Shown here in pieces: positions 50,828 through 59,407 of a DNA stretch of 64,000 bases. The position numbers and the translations under genes were made by a program. Source of the DNA: Paenibacillus_AQ nitricinens (lineage in GTDB: Bacteria > Bacillota > Bacilli > Paenibacillales > Paenibacillaceae); the NCBI RefSeq assembly GCF_052056485.1, contig NZ_CP183948.1, positions 5,580,001 to 5,644,000 on the forward strand, in the 5' to 3' direction. Numbering within the stretch: position 1 is the first letter of the stretch; each line of letters starts with the position of its first letter. The notes below the pieces were generated by a model. That model saw only the letters and a list, made by a program, of their open reading frames with translations, was not told where the DNA came from and did no database searches.

Positions 50828-51663
50828 GGGGACATCTCTGACTGTTTCATCCAGTCAGCCAGCTCTTGCAGCATCAATGGGTACGAAGGCAACGGCAAAT
50901 TAACATCCGTTCTTGTATTCACTAATGTTCGATCTTGAACATGTTCATCCTCAGGGATGATTTCCACATCCTCTTTATGAAAAGCAGCCTGAATATGCTG
51001 AAGCAGCTCATACTTACTCACCGGCTTCGGATGCGCTAAATGGATCAGCCCCGATACCGTGGAGTCCAGCAGCTTATCCATTGTCTTAGCTAATTGGAGT
51101 GTAGTGACTCCGTTCCACATCACCCTGCGGTATCCTGACACTTGACCACGCTGTGCCAGAAACCAATCCATCAAACCAATGCCGTCCGGGCGGATTTCCG
51201 GACCAATAATCGAAGTGCGGATCGTAAGATGTCCAGGTTGCCGCACCTCACCAAGACTTTTCGAAATCGCATAAGCAGAAGTTCCATCAGGAACATCCTC
51301 TTCTGTGTACCCCCCGCGTGTTCCTTCAAACACGCAGTCGGTACTGATATGAATAAGTCTTGCATGCACAACTTCCGCCATCCGCCACAAGTGATGAGGA
51401 AGAAAGCCATTCACGTGGTAAGCGCCAATTTTGTCACGTTCTGCGAATTGATTGAGTACCCCCATCGCATTAATGATGCAATGAGGGGAGACGATATCGA
51501 CCAGCTTCTCTACTCCGGCTATATCGTTCGCATCTACATACAGCCCGCCAAGATCGCTCTTATCCCGGGTTGTATGGAAGACGTGATGCTTGCCCTGGCG
51601 GCGGAAATAATCCGCCAGCATATGCCCCGCCATACCGTTTCCACCAAGGATAAGCAGCTTCAT
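50824..51663 (-). CDS. RmlD/FnlB/WbvR-like nucleotide-sugar 4-reductase (279 aa)
   Basis: NAD(P)-binding LILGGNGMAGHMLADYF, then ISTDCVFEGTRGGYTEED and the Tyr/Lys pair in TSAYAISKSLGE, the pattern of RmlD-type reductases. Between a CapE/FnlA-like dehydratase and a WecB/FnlC-like epimerase, the expected job is reduction of the 4-keto-6-deoxy-HexNAc intermediate. CapF proteins carry an extra C-terminal cupin that is absent here, so the enzyme is more like FnlB or WbvR (UDP-L-FucNAc or UDP-L-QuiNAc pathways). Confidence 0.82.
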   Translation of the reverse strand: MKLLILGGNGMAGHMLADYFRRQGKHHVFHTTRDKSDLGGLYVDANDIAGVEKLVDIVSPHCIINAMGVLNQFAERDKIGAYHVNGFLPHHLWRMAEVVHARLIHISTDCVFEGTRGGYTEEDVPDGTSAYAISKSLGEVRQPGHLTIRTSIIGPEIRPDGIGLMDWFLAQRGQVSGYRRVMWNGVTTLQLAKTMDKLLDSTVSGLIHLAHPKPVSKYELLQHIQAAFHKEDVEIIPEDEHVQDRTLVNTRTDVNLPLPSYPLMLQELADWMKQSEMSP

Positions 51664-52646
51664 TGCAGGAACCCTCCTCGAATCAAGATGCTTTTGATCT
51701 CTTCCTGATCCATTAGATTCGTCTCGGAGCTGAAGCTATTAAAAGAGACATGAGGATAAGCGCTATAATGTGCCTTTAACTCTGGCATGTTCAGTGTAGG
51801 GAGGATCACTAGATACTGTTCATCGTAGACAACGGTTGTTAAGCTTTCGAAATCGCTCATTAGAATCTCGTGTATTTTCTCCCCCGGACGAATTCCGGTC
51901 TCAATAATACTTACATTCGGCTCTCCTGAGGCCTCGATTAATACCTCAGCCAGGTCGATAATCCGGCAGGTAGGCATCGTCATGACAAAGATTTCTCCAC
52001 CTAAGCTAACCTCAGAAGCTTTAAATAACAACGTAATCGCATCGCGCAGGGTAAAAAAGAAGCGGGTCATTTTCATATCGGTAATACGTACCTGTCCCTT
52101 GTCCTTGATCTGCTTCATGAACAAATGTACTACGCTGCCGTTCGTTCCGAGCACATTCCCTCCACGTACGGTTACAAAACGGGTGTTTGAGCCAATTAGA
52201 TTGGCATAGACGAACAATTTTTCCCCAATCGCTTTGGTCATTCCATAGAAGTTCGACGGGTTTGCAGCCTTATCCGTAGAAATGTAGATGGCTTTCTCAA
52301 CGCCATTCACAATGGCTGCTTCGATCACATTCTGAGTGCCTACAACATTGGTTTTGAGCGCTTCATAGGGCTGATCTTCACAGACCGGAACATGTTTGAG
52401 CGCCGCCAAATGGAAGATATAATCAACGCCGCGGCAGGCGGCGACCAGCGCATCCTTGTCACGGATATCACCAATGATAAAGCTGAGACGTTGATCCTCG
52501 AACTCCCGGCTCATCGCCACCTGAGCGGACTCACTGCGGGAGAATACGATGATTTCCTTAGGATTTTGCGGCAGAAGTTGCCTAATCAGCTCATGCCCCC
52601 AGGAACCGGTGCCGCCTGTGACCACAATCCGTTTATTATTGAACAT
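51660..52646 (-). CDS. CapE/FnlA/WbjB-like UDP-GlcNAc 4,6-dehydratase/5-epimerase (328 aa)
   Basis: ATG 52646 has TTGGAGGG seven bases upstream and overlaps the wecB gene by 11 bases. Motifs: VVTGGTGSWGHELI, FHLAALKHVPVCEDQP, STDKAANPSNFYGMTKAIGE with the active-site Tyr and Lys. This is the FlaA1/CapE group. It probably makes UDP-2-acetamido-2,6-dideoxy-L-hexos-4-ulose from UDP-GlcNAc. The neighbours provide the next two steps. Confidence 0.88.
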   Translation of the reverse strand: MFNNKRIVVTGGTGSWGHELIRQLLPQNPKEIIVFSRSESAQVAMSREFEDQRLSFIIGDIRDKDALVAACRGVDYIFHLAALKHVPVCEDQPYEALKTNVVGTQNVIEAAIVNGVEKAIYISTDKAANPSNFYGMTKAIGEKLFVYANLIGSNTRFVTVRGGNVLGTNGSVVHLFMKQIKDKGQVRITDMKMTRFFFTLRDAITLLFKASEVSLGGEIFVMTMPTCRIIDLAEVLIEASGEPNVSIIETGIRPGEKIHEILMSDFESLTTVVYDEQYLVILPTLNMPELKAHYSAYPHVSFNSFSSETNLMDQEEIKSILIRGGFLQ

Positions 52647-53730
52647 GCAGGTTCCCTCCAAGCAAAAATTTAACTACCTTTACCGAAACATCCGGAGTCA
52701 AGTACCCTTCCGGAGCTTCCCAATCCCGACGAAGTGCCGTCATCAGCTTGACGCTACGTAGAATACTTTTCTGGTCTACACCTGATACCACATTACTTCC
52801 GCAATCCACCGTTTCTGGACGCTCCGTTGTTCTGCGAATCGTAACGGTTGGTACTTTCATCAAGCAGCATTCCTCCTGTACGGTCCCACTGTCGGTGATG
52901 GCACACAAGGCGTGCTGTTCCAAATAAACAAAATCAAAAAATCCGAAGGGCTCATGAAATTCAACGAGAGGGTTCATTGGAAGAGAAAATTGCTCAGTTA
53001 ATTTGGAGCGGGTGCGAGGATGAATGCTGCATATTAAACGAATTCCAAAATGCTCAGCCACTGCGTTAAGACCTGACATAATTTGTACAAGGGACTCTGG
53101 ATCATCTACATTCTCTGCACGATGTGCTGTGACTAGGAAATACTGCCCTGAGGTAAGATTCAGCTGCTCCAGAATGCTGCTGGCCTGGATTTTTGCTCCA
53201 AAATGAGTCATGACCTCATGAATCGGATTTCCTGTTAACACAATACGTCTGCTTGGGAAGCCTTCGCTGATTAGATGTCTTTTGCTCTGCTGTGTATATG
53301 GCATATTAATGGTCGAAACGGCATCTATGACACGGCGGTTTTTCTCTTCGGGCACTTTTAGGTCATAGCAGCGGTTGCCTGCCTCCATATGCACCACCGG
53401 AATACCCATTCGTTCCGCCAAAATCGCGCATAACGCGCTATTCGTATCCCCCAGAAGCAAGACACGGTCTGGCTGTTCTTTCTGTAAAATGCTCTCTAGC
53501 CCTCCGAACATGGCGGCAAGCTGGCCGCCGAGTCCTGCTTGCTTATCCTGCAGCACATAATCCGGTGCCCGCAGTCCCAGCTCTGCAAAGAAAATGCCGC
53601 TGAGACTGGCGGTGAAGTTCTGGCCGGTATGCACCAGGATATGCCGCTCAGCATGTTCGTCGAGAAGCGGAATGATAACACTGAGGCGGATGATTTCAGG
53701 CCTCGTGCCTAAAATCGTCATGATCTTCAT
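52636..53730 (-). CDS. wecB: Non-hydrolysing UDP-GlcNAc 2-epimerase type, WecB/FnlC/CapG-like (364 aa)
   Basis: ATG 53730 has GGGAG seven bases upstream. The open frame runs further back through the minisatellite, but that is repeat sequence. Motifs: ILGTRPEIIRL, HTGQNFTASLSGIFF, MEAGNRCYD, LVTAHRAEN, TDSGTVQEECCLMKVPTV. The last form is typical of the FnlC/WbjD branch, which epimerises C-2 of UDP-sugars late in L-FucNAc/L-QuiNAc synthesis. First gene of the eight-gene overlapping operon. Confidence 0.88.
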   Translation of the reverse strand: MKIMTILGTRPEIIRLSVIIPLLDEHAERHILVHTGQNFTASLSGIFFAELGLRAPDYVLQDKQAGLGGQLAAMFGGLESILQKEQPDRVLLLGDTNSALCAILAERMGIPVVHMEAGNRCYDLKVPEEKNRRVIDAVSTINMPYTQQSKRHLISEGFPSRRIVLTGNPIHEVMTHFGAKIQASSILEQLNLTSGQYFLVTAHRAENVDDPESLVQIMSGLNAVAEHFGIRLICSIHPRTRSKLTEQFSLPMNPLVEFHEPFGFFDFVYLEQHALCAITDSGTVQEECCLMKVPTVTIRRTTERPETVDCGSNVVSGVDQKSILRSVKLMTALRRDWEAPEGYLTPDVSVKVVKFLLGGNLHVQ

Positions 53731-53837
53731 GAGTTCACTCCCCTGCCTGTTTGATGATGGTCTGACTTGACTCAGTCGGGTGGACTGAGCGGTTAAAGGG
53801 AGGGGGCAATTAACGGGCTGGATTCGCAGCATTATGG

Positions 53838-54175
53838 GGCATTTTTGCCTTCCTTTTCGCTCATCTGGCTGGATTCGGGCATTCGAGGGCATTTTTTGCC
53901 TTCCTTTTCGCTCATCTGGCTGGATTCGCGGCATTCGAGGGCATTTTTGCCTTCCTTTTCGCTCATCTGGCCGAATTCGCGGCATTCGAGGGCATTTTTG
54001 CCTTCCTTTTCGCTCATCTGGCCGAATTCGCGGCATTCGAGGGCATTTTTGCTTCTCTTTTCGCCCATCTGGCCGAATTCGCGGCATTCGAGGGCATTTT
54101 TGCCTTTCTTTCGCTCATCTGGCCGAATTCGGGCATTCGAGGGTATAAATGCCCCGCTTTTCGCTCCGCCAGCCA
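53838..54175. repeat. 51-bp minisatellite, six full copies and a partial one
   Basis: GGCATTTTTGCCTTCC-type units start at 53838, 53888, 53940, 53991, 54042, 54093 and 54142 (spacing 50, 52, 51, 51, 51, 49). Each has GGCATTTTTGCC and CGAATTCG palindromes; the inner copies are nearly identical and the outer ones diverged. The array fills most of the 466-base gap between wecB and the Arg-tailed glycosyltransferase gene, on the transcribed strand if these are one unit. All six frames stay largely open because 51 is a multiple of three; I see no real gene here. Confidence 0.93.
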
Positions 54176-54196
54176 CCTCCGCGGCAATCGAGGCAT

Positions 54197-55660
54197 TTAC
54201 GCTGCGCGCCGCCGCCCACCCCGGCGGGCCCGGCGGCGCTTGCCCCCGGCGGTGCTCCGCCGCCGGGCAGAACCCTTACGCCGCTTGCGAGCAACGCGGC
54301 GCAAAACCAACGGGCGCCCGCTTCGGCGGCGCGCCCGGGCTTTGCCGCGTCGCTTGCGGGCGACGCGGCTCGGCAGGGCCTTGCTTCGCGGCAAAGCCGG
54401 CGACGCAGCGGGCAATTCAGGCAGGACAGCGGGTGGTTCCACCACGCTGTCGGCCTCGCGCACCGGTGGTGCGCTGCAGTAGCGGAGGCTCCACATCTCC
54501 GCAAGACCCTGCAGGCGGCTCCGATAAGCCGCCGGACCATAAACGGCGTCGACGCGCTCCCGCGCTTGGGCACCTATGGTTATCGCCAGTCCCGGCTGCG
54601 CCAGCATGACGTTGACTCTTTCGGCCAGCGCGGAAATGTCCGACGCGGGCACGAGATTATCGCCGCAGCCTGCTGCGTGCAGGATTTCCCGCAAGCCTCC
54701 GGAATCGTAAGCAACCACGGGCTTTCCAAACGCCATTCCTTCCAAAGCGGTCATTCCGAAGCCTTCGCGGATCAAGCTGGGAACAACCAGCACATCCATA
54801 GCGCAATAAGCAGATGGAAGGCATTCGGCATAACCAACAAATTTAAATCGGGTATACAGACCCTCAAGTTTTACCTTACGGACACAGCGATCATAGTAGC
54901 TTTTGTCACCAGCTGAACCTATGACAACAAATTTCGCACTAGGATGGACCGCGTACACAAGCACAGCCATTTTCACAAAATGTTCCAATCCTTTTTCCTT
55001 ATTAATAAAGGAAGAAATATAACCGACCAGCTGCTCCTGCGGTTTAATCTTTAGCTCTCGCCGTCGTTCGCCCCGAAGCTTGCTCCAAGCCTCAATCATC
55101 ATCTCTTTGTCATTCCAAGAAGGGGGAAGCTGAATTACTTTCTCCGCTCTCACTTCCTCTGGAAAGCAAGCTGCTGCCGTCTGTGAAATAGCCAGAATCT
55201 CATCACTATTCCGATGAATCAGCCCTACACTAATGGGTGTATATTCATTGTCTGTTATCGTCTCTGATATTTTCCATACCACCGGAATGCCCAGTGACTT
55301 GGCAGCCATTGCTGGCAAAGCATGGACACAGGTACTTGTAATAATAAACGCCGGGCGCAGAGAGGTCAGCCAGTCTGTTAACTCGTGATACTCCCTGCTT
55401 TCCTGGAATTTACGAGCATCTGCCTCGAGCCCTGCATAAGGAGTGTACATTCCATATAAAAGTGGAATCGAGAGCAACTGTACACTTATCCCGAAGCTTC
55501 TAGCCTGAGCAGTCAGCTTGCCGTCCTGTGGTGCAACGAGAATACAATTAAAGTACGGAGAAAGCTCCTGAGCGAAGAACAACAACAGCTTCTCCGCTCC
55601 GGTAATACTGCGTGTATTAGATACATGTGAAAAGAGGACGATTGTAGCTTTATCAGCCAT
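54197..55660 (-). CDS. GT4-type glycosyltransferase with an Arg/Ala/Pro-rich C-terminal tail (487 aa)
   Basis: Residues 1-390 are a complete GT-B enzyme: FSHVSNTRSITGAEKLLLFF, donor domain VGYISSFINKEKGLEHFVKM and SLIREGFGMTALEGMAFGKP (E-x7-E). After about residue 395 the sequence turns into a Pro/Ala/Arg/Lys tract (RVARKRRGKARARRRSG and similar) encoded by very GC-rich DNA (about 54200-54480) unlike the rest of the gene. The tail could bind an anionic glycan or nucleic acid, or the spore surface. Start ATG 55660 is weakly supported (AGGGAG 12 bases upstream). Confidence 0.85.
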   Translation of the reverse strand: MADKATIVLFSHVSNTRSITGAEKLLLFFAQELSPYFNCILVAPQDGKLTAQARSFGISVQLLSIPLLYGMYTPYAGLEADARKFQESREYHELTDWLTSLRPAFIITSTCVHALPAMAAKSLGIPVVWKISETITDNEYTPISVGLIHRNSDEILAISQTAAACFPEEVRAEKVIQLPPSWNDKEMMIEAWSKLRGERRRELKIKPQEQLVGYISSFINKEKGLEHFVKMAVLVYAVHPSAKFVVIGSAGDKSYYDRCVRKVKLEGLYTRFKFVGYAECLPSAYCAMDVLVVPSLIREGFGMTALEGMAFGKPVVAYDSGGLREILHAAGCGDNLVPASDISALAERVNVMLAQPGLAITIGAQARERVDAVYGPAAYRSRLQGLAEMWSLRYCSAPPVREADSVVEPPAVLPELPAASPALPRSKALPSRVARKRRGKARARRRSGRPLVLRRVARKRRKGSARRRSTAGGKRRRARRGGRRRAA

Positions 55661-55902
55661 GGCGTTTCGGCGCTCCCTAACGAGGGCCTGGAGCAGCCAT
55701 TCACCTCCCTAAAAGTTTTACGAAGCGTTGCTCACGTTTCTTACTTCGCAGTAAAACTCACTTCGAAAGCATCAGCTTCTTTTCATCAGGTTACAGGCAT
55801 ACGCTGAGGTCCGGTTCTACAGTATATCGAGGAAAAACAGATGCCGGCACGACACCTGTCCCCTGCTAAGCGCACATTTCTATATCCAGTTTAGGCCTAA
55901 GT

Positions 55903-57039
55903 CTAGCCGTAGATTACTGTTAGCATCTGGTGAATACGTTTTGCGTAAGTGTGATCCTTGAGCGTCCGTTCAAAAGCCCGCAGCGCGATTGCCCGGCGTT
56001 CCTCCTCATGGGTTAAGTAATAACGGATCTTATCCATCATTTCCTGAGGGCTCGCAAAGGTCTCAATTTCTTCACCAGGCTTGTAGAAAGATCCCATATC
56101 ATCTCTGGCATCTACTAATTGCAACGTGCCCGTTGCTGCAATTTCAAAAGTACGCGGATTAGGAGAAACAGCAGGAATCGAAAGCGTATTGTTATTAACT
56201 ACTTCATCAATGTGTGAGCGGTGGAGGTTAATGACGATTTTAGAGCCGCTGTAAGCTACTGACGTCTCTTGCGGGGACATCCATTTACCAATTTCAATAC
56301 GGTCACCGTAGAGCGGAGCCTCAGGCAGACGATCCCACCAGATTCCGTTAATCACCGTGTTATAGTTCATCAAATCAGGAAGAATCTCACGGAAGAAGTT
56401 TACCCGGTTCCAATAGGCGGAGCCAATAAAGCTAACTTCCCGATTCACTGGCGAACGTGTTGTAGTAGGACGGTAATGCTCCAGGTGAGCAGCAAAGGGG
56501 AGATAATGGACCTCTGGGCAACCAAGTCCCCGATAGAAATCAATACAATTACGTTCAAGGGTGAATACAAAATCGTAGTGTGCCACAATCTTGATCGTAA
56601 AGTCAGTATAATAAGGATCATCTGTAAGCCAAATAGCGGTCCGGATGCCACTTGCACGAATAGCATCAATTTGTTCAAGAGGTAAATCCATACCGTCTAG
56701 CACCAATACCAGATCCGGTCTTTGCGCTGCAGCCAGCTCTACTAGATTTTGACGCACATCCGTAATTGTGACTTGAGCTGTTAATTTTTGTAATGCGCAA
56801 AGAACCGCATCATCTAAAGGAGAGTAAGGGTAGCCTTTGCCAGAAGCGACATACATGACATGAATATTCCGTACAGGAAATACTTCTTCTGGCCGACCAT
56901 TCAGGATCGCAAGGCGCCCCCGTAAATAGCCTTCATCATAACCACCCTTGAAACCACTCAGACGACCACGCAGCTTTTCTTCCTCCGGAGGTGTCAGAGG
57001 TAATGGGGGTGTAGGCATAATAAATTCATTATTGTTCAT
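55903..57039 (-). CDS. cgeB: CgeB-family spore-surface glycosyltransferase (378 aa)
   Basis: ATG 57039 has AAAGGAG eight bases upstream. After an N-terminal tract with GYDEGYLRGRL (residues 33-45) comes the CgeB body: AIWLTDDPYYTDFTIKI, FTLERNCIDFYRGLGC, VSFIGSAYWNRVNFFREIL, NPRTFEIAATGTLQLVDAR. In B. subtilis cgeB is a SigK/GerE-dependent gene required for crust polysaccharide. A paralogue lies 31 bases upstream (57070-58194). Donor and acceptor are unknown. Confidence 0.88.
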   Translation of the reverse strand: MNNNEFIMPTPPLPLTPPEEEKLRGRLSGFKGGYDEGYLRGRLAILNGRPEEVFPVRNIHVMYVASGKGYPYSPLDDAVLCALQKLTAQVTITDVRQNLVELAAAQRPDLVLVLDGMDLPLEQIDAIRASGIRTAIWLTDDPYYTDFTIKIVAHYDFVFTLERNCIDFYRGLGCPEVHYLPFAAHLEHYRPTTTRSPVNREVSFIGSAYWNRVNFFREILPDLMNYNTVINGIWWDRLPEAPLYGDRIEIGKWMSPQETSVAYSGSKIVINLHRSHIDEVVNNNTLSIPAVSPNPRTFEIAATGTLQLVDARDDMGSFYKPGEEIETFASPQEMMDKIRYYLTHEEERRAIALRAFERTLKDHTYAKRIHQMLTVIYG

Positions 57040-57069
57040 AATCCTCGCTCCTTTATCCCTTTATAGATT

Positions 57070-58194
57070 TCATACACGTGAAGCAATCACATTCAGCAAA
57101 TGAGGCAAACGAGCAGTGAATGTATGGTTTCGCATGGTAGTCTGTAATCCCCGTAAAGCATAGATTCGCCGCTCTTTTTCATGCTTCAGATAGTACTCAA
57201 TCTTCTGCTGCAGTTCCTTAGCGGAGCCAAAAGTATCCAGATCATAACCAGGCCGATAATAATTGCCCAAATCCTCACGAACATCCGTAAGCTGCATAGT
57301 ACCGCAGGCGCTGATCTCATAGGTGCGCGGATTAATAGAACGAGAAGGAAGGCGGTAGCTATTCCGGTTATCCTGACCCTCTTCCCACGGGCGGTGAATA
57401 TTAATGACTATTTTTGCACCACTGTAGTAATTCGCTGTCTCCTCAGGCGGGATAAAGCCATTGCTGATAAAAGGTGTAAGTTGATCATAGGTTGCGAGGC
57501 GTTCCCAGAATCCCCCAGCGATAAGCACTTTCTTCCCCTTAAGATAAGGTGCCAGTTCGTCGAACAGCTCTGTCCGATTACGAAATGCATTACCAATAAA
57601 TACAATGTCATACTGGTATTGCGGGCCGGTACGCCGTGGGTAGAACATCTTTGGATTGACACATAGTGGCAAATAATGAACCGATGACACCCCAAGGGAT
57701 TGATAGAACTCTACACAACCCAGCTCATGTGTAAATACGTGATCATAATGCCTGCAAATGACTGAAGTGTCCTCTGTAAAATAAGGATCATCCACAAACC
57801 AAATGGCGGCTTTGATGCCTAGCTTTCTTATCTCCGAAATCTGTTCTAAATGATTTTCCGGGAATACATGAAGCCCATTCATCACTAGCACTGCCCCAGG
57901 CATTTCCCGTGCCGCGGTTTCCAGCATCGTTTCAGGAGTACTTATTACAAGCTCACTTACAAGCTGCTGCAGCGCCTCCGTTACGCCAGTGTCGATCGCC
58001 TGAAATCCCTGAGGAACATACATTAACTTAAATGGTCGGCAGGCTTCGACCCCTGGAGTATTCAGACGCTGCACAGCCTCACACATGCCAAGACGATATC
58101 CTTCGTGATAACCGTCGCGATATTCTCGCGGATGCTTGTGTTTTTTTCTCTTTCTCGCTTTCACGGCCTTCACCCTGCCCCGTCGTATTCTCAA
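57070..58194 (-). CDS. cgeB: CgeB-family spore-surface glycosyltransferase with a basic N-terminus (374 aa)
   Basis: The body matches the downstream protein: AIWFVDDPYFTEDTSVI, FTHELGCVEFYQSLGV, DIVFIGNAFRNRTELF, NPRTYEISACGTMQLTDVR. The first 35 residues are very basic (KARKRKKHKHPREYRDG) and then show YHEGYRLGMCEA, similar to GYDEGY in the paralogue. The start is uncertain: TTG 58194 is the longest, GTG 58173 and 58164 are alternatives. Probably co-transcribed with the next gene, and controlled late in sporulation if the B. subtilis rule applies. Confidence 0.86.
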   Translation of the reverse strand: MRIRRGRVKAVKARKRKKHKHPREYRDGYHEGYRLGMCEAVQRLNTPGVEACRPFKLMYVPQGFQAIDTGVTEALQQLVSELVISTPETMLETAAREMPGAVLVMNGLHVFPENHLEQISEIRKLGIKAAIWFVDDPYFTEDTSVICRHYDHVFTHELGCVEFYQSLGVSSVHYLPLCVNPKMFYPRRTGPQYQYDIVFIGNAFRNRTELFDELAPYLKGKKVLIAGGFWERLATYDQLTPFISNGFIPPEETANYYSGAKIVINIHRPWEEGQDNRNSYRLPSRSINPRTYEISACGTMQLTDVREDLGNYYRPGYDLDTFGSAKELQQKIEYYLKHEKERRIYALRGLQTTMRNHTFTARLPHLLNVIASRV

Positions 58195-58342
58195 GACAGT
58201 ATAACTATATGCGGAGTCAGCACCCGCCTCATGGACATCTGTCTTTACTAGAACTAAATTGGCAGATGTCCCCTGTCTTTTGCCCGGCTTGCCCGAACCT
58301 TAGATGATTTCATCCACTCACAGGATGCTGGTATACTATAAG

Positions 58343-58519
58343 AGGCTGTTTAAAAAGTCCGCTTTTGATCACAAAGTATCCCAAGAAGATTACTCGACAT
58401 CGAAGATTGAATTCAGGCGAAACTTCCGGTGCTCACGTAGCTTCCACTACGCTCCACTCCTCAGTTTCTATCTTCTTTCAATCTTCTCGGTGCTGAAGAC
58501 CGTACTTTTTGAACACGCA
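58343..58519. mobile_element. MITE-like element with imperfect terminal inverted repeats
   Basis: GGCTGTTTAAAAAGTCCG at one end mirrors ...ACTTTTTGAACACGC at the other (about 12 of 15 matching). Inside there are no genes, only short open stretches. The sequence resembles a repeat family I have seen in Paenibacillus genomes between genes. No clear target duplication is visible. It lies between the CgeB gene and the AAA ATPase gene. Confidence 0.55.
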
Positions 58520-58600
58520 CTACAAAGGTCTAACTTGAGACTTACATCTCGTCAGATCTGAGCGGAAATGATTATCTATGGCATTCACAAGGGGGAGACT

Positions 58601-59356
58601 ATGAATAACACCACGTTGTACTTGCGCCATGCAGAACTGCTTCGTGATCAGGTTCCATCATTCCAAACCTATCCATTTCATCTGCCGGCCGTAAGAACAC
58701 TGGATCGGCTTATTTTTCAAAAGCCAGTAACCTTTCTTGTCGGGGAGAATGGCACAGGGAAATCTACCTTGCTAGAGGGAATTGCTGCTGCGTGGGGCTT
58801 TAACCCTGAAGGCGGAACACTTAACTTCTCTTTTAACACTCGTTCCTCGCATTCGAGTCTCTATGAGTATTTTAGAATTGCTAGAGGGGTTAGACGTCCA
58901 AAGGATGGTTTTTTTCTACGCGCGGAGAGCTATTATAATGTGGCTTCCTACATTGATGAATTAGATGAACAGCCTAGTTTTGGTCCACCAATCAAGAACT
59001 CCTATGGAGGCAAGTCTCTGCATGAGCAGTCTCACGGAGAGTCTTTTTTCGCAGCGTTCGTTCATCGTTTTGGAGGGCGTGGTCTTTATATCCTCGATGA
59101 ACCTGAAGCGGCTCTGTCTCCTCTGCGGCAAATGTCTCTGCTGGTGCGTATGCATGAGCTAGTCGGGCAGGATTCACAGTTTATTATCGCGACCCATTCT
59201 CCCATTCTGATGTCCTATCCGGGAGCTGAGATTTTTCTCCTAGAAGGTGAGGGCATTCGGTCCGTCGCCTTAGAAGAAACAGAGCACTACACCGTGACCA
59301 AAGCATTTATGAATGACCGGCAGGGCATGTTACGCGAGCTATTGGAGGATGAATAA
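58601..59356 (+). CDS. AAA/RecF-like ATPase (251 aa)
   Basis: ATG 58601 has GGGGGAG five bases upstream. Walker A GENGTGKSTLLEGIAA near residue 45, Walker B LYILDEPEAALSPLRQ near 165, and ATHSPILMS (switch His). The layout matches the COG3910-type 'predicted ATPase' group of the ABC/SMC superfamily, without coiled coils, and resembles transporter ATPases without permease. Single gene between an MITE and a terminator. Function unknown. Confidence 0.87.
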   Translation: MNNTTLYLRHAELLRDQVPSFQTYPFHLPAVRTLDRLIFQKPVTFLVGENGTGKSTLLEGIAAAWGFNPEGGTLNFSFNTRSSHSSLYEYFRIARGVRRPKDGFFLRAESYYNVASYIDELDEQPSFGPPIKNSYGGKSLHEQSHGESFFAAFVHRFGGRGLYILDEPEAALSPLRQMSLLVRMHELVGQDSQFIIATHSPILMSYPGAEIFLLEGEGIRSVALEETEHYTVTKAFMNDRQGMLRELLEDE

Positions 59357-59398
59357 AAACAGCAAGTCTCCATAATCGGAAACTTGCTGTTTGAGTTG
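59356..59398 (+). terminator. Terminator after the AAA ATPase gene
   Basis: AACAGCAAGT-N14-ACTTGCTGTT followed by TGAGTTGTT. Confidence 0.75.
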
Positions 59399-59407
59399 TT
59401 CCTTCTA

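Noticed and set aside
53731..54087. Open frame extending wecB 119 codons upstream through the minisatellite
   Set aside because: The extension is pure repeat sequence with no ribosome binding site, whereas ATG 53730 has one and starts at the family's normal N-terminus.
53838..54175. Possible CRISPR array
   Set aside because: The whole unit repeats and there are no unique spacers between short repeats; no cas genes nearby.
53845..54609. Plus-strand open frame of 254 codons
   Set aside because: It is the minisatellite and the antisense of the GC-rich GT4 tail; no start signal and no protein-like composition.
54149..54916. Plus-strand open frame of 255 codons
   Set aside because: Antisense of the GT4 gene, open only because the tail is GC-rich.
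58304..58561. 85-codon plus-strand open frame
   Set aside because: It runs through the MITE-like repeat and has no ribosome binding site.
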